Shown here piece after piece: positions 58,409-64,000 of a stretch of 64,000 nt of DNA (position 1 is its first letter; each line of letters starts with the position of its first letter). The position numbers and the translations under genes are program-made. This stretch comes from Paguma larvata. Lineage: Eukaryota; Chordata; Mammalia; Carnivora; Viverridae. Under the pieces are notes generated by a model, which had not been told where the DNA came from, made no database searches, and was given only the letters and a program-made list of their open reading frames with translations. The stretch is from positions 43,052,659 to 43,116,658 of the forward strand of contig CM057842.1 of NCBI GenBank assembly GCA_030068075.1. The letters are read 5' to 3'.

Positions 58409-59014
58409 GTAAGCCAACTGATGATAACTGCGTCTTAGTTTTGACTGTACTGTTTCATGTGGCCTCATTGTTAGGGAAATAGAAAAATGATGAGTCATTT
58501 CCAAAATAATAAGCAACCAAATGTTAATAGCAGAAAAAGTTGAAGTGAATGCAGTTGATACATAGAAACTCCATAAATCTAGTAGTTCGCCCTTGTTCTG
58601 TTAAGCTTCTATACACATCTTTGGTTTTCATAAATTAACATCTTTGTCTCTACAACTGGAAAGTCATGCAGAAAGTCTGAAACATATAATTGTGCTAAGA
58701 AACAAATTTATGTGTGTTCTAGATAAGAGAGAGTAAGACCTCCTAGCATACAAATTCTCCTCTCAATGTAGTTTTGTTATCTTCTTCTGTCTCTGGAGAC
58801 TTCTGGACAACACGATGTCCATTTAGATCACCATCAAAACACCCATTCTGCTTCTAAACACATAGTAATGATGTATGCAAATGCAAGGTTAGTATCTCTG
58901 ATGCAACAGAAATAGAACAAAAACTGAAAGTGGTTACTGGGGATGGAGGCACTAGACTGTAGGCCTGAGGGGACCTGTGGTACCTGAGAGTTGGCTTTAA
59001 AAAACCAAAAATCC
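58409..59014. other. Intron start after the first Ig4 exon
   Basis: It starts GTAAGC. No repeat was named before the SINE at 59015. Confidence 0.5.
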
Positions 59015-59210
59015 AGGACGTCGGGATATCTCAGTCGATTAAGCATTGGACTTCAACTCAAATCATGATCACAGTTTGCGAATTCGAGCCCAGCATCTGG
59101 TGAGCACGAGCCCTGCTATGGTTGAGCCCCACTTCTCTCCCTCTCTCCCTCTCTCTCTGCCCCTCACTCACACGTGCCCTCTGTCTGTCAAAAAAAAAAA
59201 AAAAAAAAAA
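59015..59210 (+). mobile_element. CAN SINE, forward, with 20-plus A tail
   Basis: Head AGGACGTCGGGATATCTCAG, TCGATTAAGCATTGGACTTC and GCGAATTCGAGCCCAGC, then a CTCCCTCTCTC block and CTGTCAAAAA running into an uninterrupted A tract of more than 20 bases. The core is rearranged: GAGCACGAGCCCTGC and GTTGAGCCCCAC both follow the B-box-like motif, giving repeated GAGCCC segments. Confidence 0.9.
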
Positions 59211-59719
59211 GCGAAAGTACTGTCTGGAGACAGGATACCATATCTTTGGAGTAAGGGCTTGGGCTGTGGACTTTCCCCACCTATTGCTATCCATTGAAAG
59301 AAGCATCCAAACTGGTGCCTGGCTTAATCGGATACAGTAGTGCGAGACGGGGGGAGAGTCCTGGGCCGGGATTCCCACTGGCTCTGGGCTGAGAGCTGCA
59401 GTAATTTGAGTATCCTCACAGATCAGGACCTCACGGAATCCATAGGGAGATCTCTTTCTGGACTGGTGGCCCAGGGAATGAGGTAGAACAGCCCCAAAAC
59501 CGCTGATGGGAATAAAGACAAACAAAGAAAAATAACTCCTTTTCACAAATAAGCCTGTAAAACCAATATTCCAAAACATTTTCAAAACTTTACTTTCAGA
59601 AAGATGAACCGACCTATAGGATAATCTAACAAAGAAATAGGAAGGTGTCTATTTAGGATGCCAAGTTAAATGAAGAAATTATGTCTATGAAAATAAATAA
59701 GGTATTTTGAAAAGATAAG
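59211..59719. other. Intron, locally GC-richer, nothing recognised
   Basis: 59330-59480 is clearly richer in G and C than its surroundings. A long reverse open frame covers it and the adjoining SINE but reads through repeat sequence (see rejected items). Confidence 0.45.
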
Positions 59720-60182
59720 CAGATAGACTTTTTTTTTAAGTTTATTTATTTATTTTGAGAGAGAGAGAACACAAGTGGGGGAGAGAGATAGAAAATACCA
59801 AGCAGGCTCTGGGCTGACAGTGCTCTGTCTGAATGCTGGGCCCGATCTTACAAACTGTGAGTTCCCAACCTGAGCTGATATTAAGCATGGTATGCTTGGG
59901 GTACTTCGGTGGCTCAGTTGGTTGAGTGTCCGACTTCAACCCAAGTCATGATCTCATGATTGGTGAGTTCGAGCCCTGCGTTGGGCTCTGTGCTGACAGC
60001 TCGGACGGAGCCTGGAGCCTGCTTCAGATTTTGTGTCTCCCTCTCTCTCTCTACCCCTCCCCTACTTGTGCTCTGTTTCTCTCTCTTTCAAGAATAAATA
60101 AGCATTTAAAAAACAAAAGTTTTTTTAAAGAGCTGTATGCTTAACCAAGTGAGCCACCCAGGCACCCCAAGATAGACTTTTT
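59720..60182 (-). mobile_element. CAN SINE, reverse, split by a second SINE
   Basis: The tail and middle are at 59729-59897 and the head (CTTAACC... to GAGCCACCCAGGCACCCC) at 60143-60168. AGATAGACTTTTT at 59721 and again at 60170 is the target-site duplication of this first insertion. The gap is filled by a forward SINE at 59898-60134. Confidence 0.93.
59890..60142 (+). mobile_element. CAN SINE, forward, nested inside a reverse SINE
   Basis: The body 59898-60134 starts GGGGTACTTCGGTGGCTCAG and includes GAGTTCGAGCCCTGCGTTGG, ACAGCTCGGACGGAGCCTGG and AAGAATAAATAAGCATTTAA. GTATGCTT at 59890-59897 and 60135-60142 is its duplication, taken from the head of the older SINE. Confidence 0.95.
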
Positions 60183-60399
60183 TTTTTAAACATTTATTTA
60201 TTTTTGAGAGACAGAGCATGAGCAAGGGAGAGGCAGAGAGAGAGGGAGACACAGAATCGGAAGCAGGCTCCAGGCTCTGAGCTGTCAGCAAAGAGCCCGA
60301 CGCGGGGCTCGAACTCACAAACCGTGAGATCATGACCTGAGCTGAAGTCGGACGCTTAACCGACTGAGCCACCCAGGCGCCCCCCAAGATAGACTTTTT
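60167..60399 (-). mobile_element. CAN SINE, reverse, young, perfect 16-bp target-site duplication
   Basis: The body 60183-60383 is near-consensus on the minus strand: GGGCGCCTGGGTGGCTCAGT, CGGTTAAGCGTCCGACTTC, GTTTGTGAGTTCGAGCCCCG and CAGAGCCTGGAGCCTGCTTC. CCAAGATAGACTTTTT is identical at 60167-60182 and 60384-60399. It landed on the duplicated site of the older SINE, so its own duplication includes two bases of that element's end. Confidence 0.97.
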
Positions 60400-60524
60400 A
60401 AAAAACTAAAATGTTAATTTTAGCAATATGTAGCCACCGAGATAAAAATTCTATGCAGAGTATTCATTTTGTTAGGGGAAATGATAGGTTATAATAATAT
60501 TTAAAAAGGATTTGGAAGGTGTGA

Positions 60525-60740
60525 TTCTCAAACATTTAACAAGTGCTAACCTATCCTGCCACTTCAAACACATCGTCTCATCTGGTATTCACAAGGAACC
60601 TTATGGGGTAAGTTCTATTGCTATGCCCCATTTACAGACAAGGAACCTGCCTTGTTTGCCTGAGGTCAGAGCAGTTTGCCTAAGGTCACATCCATCTTTA
60701 GTAAGGAATAGAGCCAGGATTCAAATATTAAATGTCTACT
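60525..60740 (-). mobile_element. MIR SINE relic
   Basis: AACATTTAACAAGTGCTAACC, GTAAGTTCTATTGCTATGCC, CCATTTACAGACAAGGAAC, GCCTAAGGTCACATCCATC and AGAGCCAGGATTCAAATATT match reverse MIR, with a small internal duplication of the TTTGCCTnAGGTCA motif (60654/60676). Confidence 0.85.
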
Positions 60741-62505
60741 GGATTCAGAACTATCAAAGTTTGCCTGAATAAGGTTTATAGAATTGGTTATATGGAAAAT
60801 AAGACTTAAGGAAAAGGAGGGGGAGGGGATATGGCACAAAGGGAAGAAAAGTCCAAATGCTTTTTGAAAATAAATACTTCAGTAGTCACTCTTCATCTTT
60901 ACGTTTTCTAAAAGTGGACTCTGACTCAGAGATTTGTGTTCAGGATGTACGCTGGGAATGCTCTCAGAGCTTCACCTGTGAAGGAGTCAGAAGCCAGACT
61001 GGGCAGAGGTTCAACAGTAGTGCAGTTCCAGTATAGGCCCACAGGGGGTGACCTAGAGCAGAAAGCCCTTCAGAGGTTCCCAAGTTGAGGCAAAGGGGGG
61101 CCCGCCTTAGTACCACTGCACCAACCAGGCACTGAATTTGGGAAGTTCTTTCTGCCAAGAGCATTGCCCGTAGAGAGGGACCCAGCTGTGAGCAGTCATC
61201 AAACTTAGCAGCTGGAAGAGTAATAACCTTGGTTTTGAAAGAGCATCCAGAAGGTACTGTGAGAATCTGCTATGAGAGAGGAGACATTGACATAAGACAG
61301 GAATGCTCATCTAAGGGAGAGACCCTGACCAAGACCTTGGAATGAAACAAGGCAGTGGATGAGGAGGACCTTAAGAATGAGGACGTTTGTGCCCAATTTA
61401 AATTTTCCTTACGGTATTTTCCTACTGAACTCACATTTTCACTGAAATTTGACATTTTCCTCAGACCCCAAGTTAAGAGCCAGGTTTTCATACTCAGATT
61501 TCCTCACCGGTAGGCAGCCCAGTGAAGAGTGCCTGCTGTGAGCCATGGTGGGTCATCAGTGCACACAAAGCAGAAAGGGGACTGGTGCCCTGTCACATAC
61601 TCCTCTCCTGTCCCTGGAAGAGCTCCTGCTGACTCCATGACTCTCCCAATGATAACAGCCAAACTCAAACCACTAGAGTGTAGGTACCCAGATAGCCAGG
61701 ATTTTCCTCAATTTTTTTTAACGTGTGGGAACATGGGTCCCTAGATTTGGCCAAAGCCTAATAAGGTGTACCCTGCTAAATCGCAACCTTGAGGCAAATA
61801 GAAAACCAGTACGTGTTTATATATTTTACATTTTTTAAAGGGCAGGTTCCTAGGGGAGGAAGAGATCCTTTTGGGGATTTGTAAAAATTGATAATTCAAG
61901 TTATGTATCCTCAGGCTGGCAAATGAGAAGGGTCTTTGTTCAGTGCAGTAATTCTTCTTTCTTCCAATTGGCCACCAGAAGATGGTCCTAAGGTTAGATT
62001 ATGCCACTGACAGCAACCGGTATTAAATATTTGCCTCTATAATCTATAAATTATAATCTATAGTATATAGATTATAATTATTTTAACCTTCAAAGTGTCG
62101 CATGCTCATAATCTGAATACTCTAAACTGTAAATATGGTTGTATTCCCTACCCCCCCCCACCCACCCGCAGTTAGCACAAAGCCTGAGCGTAAAAAAGCA
62201 TTTTAAATTTCAAGTTCATCTATTTAGAGGGGATATTAATCTGAATGGTTTCACTATTGAATCAGTGAGAACTCCAGAGAGTCCTACAATTTAAATTCCA
62301 TTTACCAGCTCATGTACAAGGTTGTTCCGTTTAGCATCTGACCTGCCACAAATTTAGTTGACAGATAAATAGATCATGTTATGTAAATTGCTTATATGAT
62401 GGCTATTTTCTTCTCATTAGGCCCCTTTGATATAACATGTAGCAAAATTGCCTTAAGGTCTCAGTTGAGAAGGTCATTGTTTTGTGTTCCTCTTTTCTTT
62501 CACAG
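60741..62505. other. Intron, no recognised repeat
   Basis: A short AT-rich palindromic stretch (TATAATCTATA units, 62038-62078) and a C-rich tract at 62150-62170 are the only special features. The last 30 bases form the acceptor of the exon at 62506. Confidence 0.5.
62150..62170. repeat. C-rich tract
   Basis: A run of about ten C followed by ACCCACCCGC. Such tracts are often length-variable. Confidence 0.9.
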
Positions 62506-62635
62506 GATAGAATTCAAATTGAGCAAGGAATGCTCAACATCACAGTAGTGAACCTCTCAGACGCTGGCATGTATCAGTGCGTGGCAGAGAATAAACACGG
62601 AGTTATCTTTTCCAGTGCAGAGCTTAGTGTTATAG
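62506..62635 (+). CDS. CNTN4: Contactin-4 exon: C-terminal half of Ig domain 4
   Basis: This is a 130-base exon. The acceptor is TCCTCTTTTCTTTCACAG|GAT, entered in phase 0, and the donor is ATAG|GTGAGT, left after one base. Translation gives [19 protein letters not shown], then [18 protein letters not shown] and AELSVI. The second disulfide cysteine is the codon at 62578. Two overlapping-neighbourhood N-glycosylation sequons are visible, N-I-T at 62536-62544 and N-L-S at 62551-62559. The following exon, which would open Ig domain 5, is not in the remaining 1.4 kb. Substitutions against recalled human CNTN4 (Thr to Met, Ile to Val, Leu to Val, Asn to Ser) are at positions that tolerate change in Ig folds. 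Confidence 0.97.
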
Positions 62636-63059
62636 GTGAGTATTTATACTAGAAAGGAAAAAACACTAAGTCACTAAACTAACGTGATTTGCTAAGCATA
62701 ATGTTGAATCCAAAAAAAGAAAAAAAAAGGTAAAGAAATCTTGAGACCAAAGATACTGTTCAAGAAAAAGTAATGCATTCTCCAAGCACTACACGGAGAC
62801 CACTTTCTAAATCAGCCTCTACTGATGCTTTCAGTGGATAACACAGTTCCCTCAGCACCTATTTTTATTCCTCTCTCGCCCACTGTTCTGATTCAAGCAG
62901 TTTCTGAAATGCTGTGGAGTCTTGGTATTGTGTGCTGATTTGCTAAAAAATTCAGCTTGGAAGGAAGAAGGGTTGACTTGGTTTGGACAGGTTGCTAGGA
63001 ACAGCTGGCGGAGTGAATCTTGTTCTTCCATATCTGAATTTGTCAGGGTACACATGAGT

Positions 63060-63365
63060 GGTCTGCCCTTCCAGCTACCTCTCAGCATATGACCCCTTTT
63101 CCCCTGCTCTTCAGCTGTACTAATGGTTTTGCTCTGCGTCTTCCCCATCCTCCCTTCCTCCAAGGGCCACTGGGACCTACTGTTCCTTATGCTTGAATGC
63201 TTTTCCTGCCCTTCATTTCATTACCTCCTTCCCTTTCTCCATCTCCAGATTCCAGTGTGTCTCCTTTGGAAGGTCACACCTGGCCCCATACTGGGGGCAA
63301 CTTCACCTCTAACAGATTTTTTATTTGCCTTTTAATTATCCTTTATAACAGATGCCACTGTTGCA
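63060..63365 (+). mobile_element. Probable L2 LINE relic
   Basis: GGACCTACTGTTCCTTATGC, GAATGCTTTTCCTGCCCTTC, CAGATTCCAGTGTGTCTCC and GGAAGGTCACACCTGGCC follow forward L2 text (cactggctgttccctctgcctggaatgctcttccc...). Confidence 0.6.
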
Positions 63366-63445
63366 TTTTACATTTGTTGTGATTTTTCTGTCTTTTTCTC
63401 CCATCTCATTTTAACTTATGATTTCAAGGGCCATATTTGGTTGAA

Positions 63446-63684
63446 ATCATCATTTTAGGGGTGACTTGATGATTTAGTCGGTTAAGCATCTGACTTTGGC
63501 TTAGGTCATGATCTTGCACTTAACAAGTTCCAGCCCCACATCGGGCTGTGTGCTGACAGCTCAGAACCTGGAACCTGCTTCAGATTCTGTGTCTCCCTCT
63601 CTCCTGACCCCTCCCCCACACATGTTCTTTCTTTCTCTGTCTCTCTCTCAAAAATGAATATTCTTTTTTTTTATTATCATTTTA
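63446..63684 (+). mobile_element. CAN SINE, forward, with 12-bp target-site duplication
   Basis: The body 63458-63672 starts GGGGTGACTTGATGATTTAG, TCGGTTAAGCATCTGACTTT and has GACAGCTCAGAACCTGGAAC, ending CAAAAATGAATATTC plus T-rich sequence. ATCATCATTTTA (63446-63457) and ATTATCATTTTA (63673-63684) differ at one base. Confidence 0.93.
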
Positions 63685-63789
63685 TTCTCAGGACTTAATA
63701 CAATAGGGAAGCAGTAAATAATGAATGTAGGCATGAATGAATGTGTTAAATGATAGAAAAGTTAAGAGACTGTTTTTAAAAATGAGGTA

Positions 63790-64000
63790 TAACAAATCAA
63801 AACCACACGGAGATACCACCTCACACCGGTCAGAGTGGCTAAAATGAACAAATCAGGAAACTATAGATACTGGCGGGGATGTGGAGAAGCAGGCACCCTC
63901 CTACGCTGTTGGTGAGAATGCAAACTGGTGCAGCCGCTCTGGAAAATGGTGTGGAAGTTCCTCAAAAAACTGGAAATAGAACTACCGTGTGACCCAGCAA
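63790..64000 (+). mobile_element. Young L1, 5'-truncated, C-terminal ORF2 segment (runs off the window)
   Basis: From CAAATCAAAACCACACGG onward the sequence is L1 ORF2 near its C-terminus. The frame from 63790 reads a segment including YHLTPVRVAKMNKSGN and [23 protein letters not shown] at 63913-63915 replaces the second Trp of the conserved CWWEC motif, so this copy is inactive. Upstream there is no more L1, so the copy is 5'-truncated. The 3' end lies outside. Confidence 0.93.

Larger units (their letters stand above)
1..64000 (+). other. CNTN4: Interior of the CNTN4 gene (five coding exons plus introns)
   Basis: The five exons below splice in one frame with consensus GT/AG borders, and their combined 251-codon product runs continuously through Ig domains 2 (part), 3 and 4 of a contactin. 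The visible introns are 15966, 2596, 11769 and 4097 bases, and at least 27.4 kb of intron lies upstream of the first visible exon, in keeping with the giant size of CNTN4 in mammals. Neither the exon that should precede 27455 (start of Ig domain 2) nor the one that should follow 62635 (start of Ig domain 5) was found here. Contactin-4 is a secreted-face, GPI-anchored adhesion protein of neurons, with six Ig and four fibronectin type III domains, involved in axon guidance and synapse formation. Confidence 0.95.

Noticed and set aside
59058..59585. Longest open frame of the window (175 codons, minus strand)
   Set aside because: Its C-terminal third is a translated SINE (poly-Phe from the A tail, then an RERERE stretch from the pyrimidine block). 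The rest has no family resemblance and no splice or start support.
27455..62635. CNTN3, CNTN5 or CNTN6 as the identity of the gene
   Set aside because: The linker and Ig3 residues ([36 protein letters not shown]) agree with recalled CNTN4 and disagree with recalled CNTN3. CNTN5 and CNTN6 are more distant. An alignment would settle it finally.

Overview
This is intronic and exonic DNA from the inside of one very large vertebrate neuronal gene. Five exons on the + strand, at about 27.5, 43.6, 46.3, 58.3 and 62.5 kb, splice in frame (753 bases, 251 codons). They encode consecutive immunoglobulin-domain sequence that I recognise as contactin-4 (CNTN4, also called BIG-2), a GPI-anchored neuronal adhesion molecule. 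No promoter, first exon or last exon is present, so the window lies wholly inside the gene. About 98.8 % of it is intron.

The host is a carnivore and most likely a cat (Felidae). The intervening DNA is peppered with tRNA-derived carnivore SINEs (CAN SINE/SINEC). Their body (cggctcagagcctggagcc-type centre, TCTCTCTGCCCCTCCCC-like pyrimidine stretch, CAAAAATAAATAAA tail) matches the felid subfamily rather than the dog one. No Alu, B1 or ruminant repeats are seen. The L1 fragment at the right edge also looks like a felid L1. Species and chromosome are inference.

Layout. 1-27454 is intron upstream of the first visible exon, holding about nine SINEs, several MIR and L2 relics, an L1 3' end and a 5S rRNA-SINE chimera at 11.3-11.6 kb. 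27455-27652 is the C-terminal part of Ig domain 2. 27653-43618 is a 16-kb intron with old L2, MIR and hAT debris, four SINEs, and a three-layer nest of L2, L1 and an LTR-like element at 39.8-41.2 kb. 43619-43721 and 46318-46502 are Ig domain 3, split by a 2.6-kb intron. 46503-58271 is an 11.8-kb intron of mostly unique sequence with one L2 carrying a secondary insertion and one internally deleted hAT element. 58272-58408 and 62506-62635 are Ig domain 4, split by a 4.1-kb intron that holds four SINEs, one of them inserted inside another. The tail of the window has an L2 relic, a SINE and the start of a young 5'-truncated L1.

There is no operon, CRISPR array or complete second gene. The most unusual object is the 5S rRNA-SINE fusion, which is flanked as a single unit by a near-perfect target-site duplication. 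That is the footprint expected when reverse transcriptase switches template during retrotransposition. Repeat family names come from recalled consensus sequences and were not checked with RepeatMasker.
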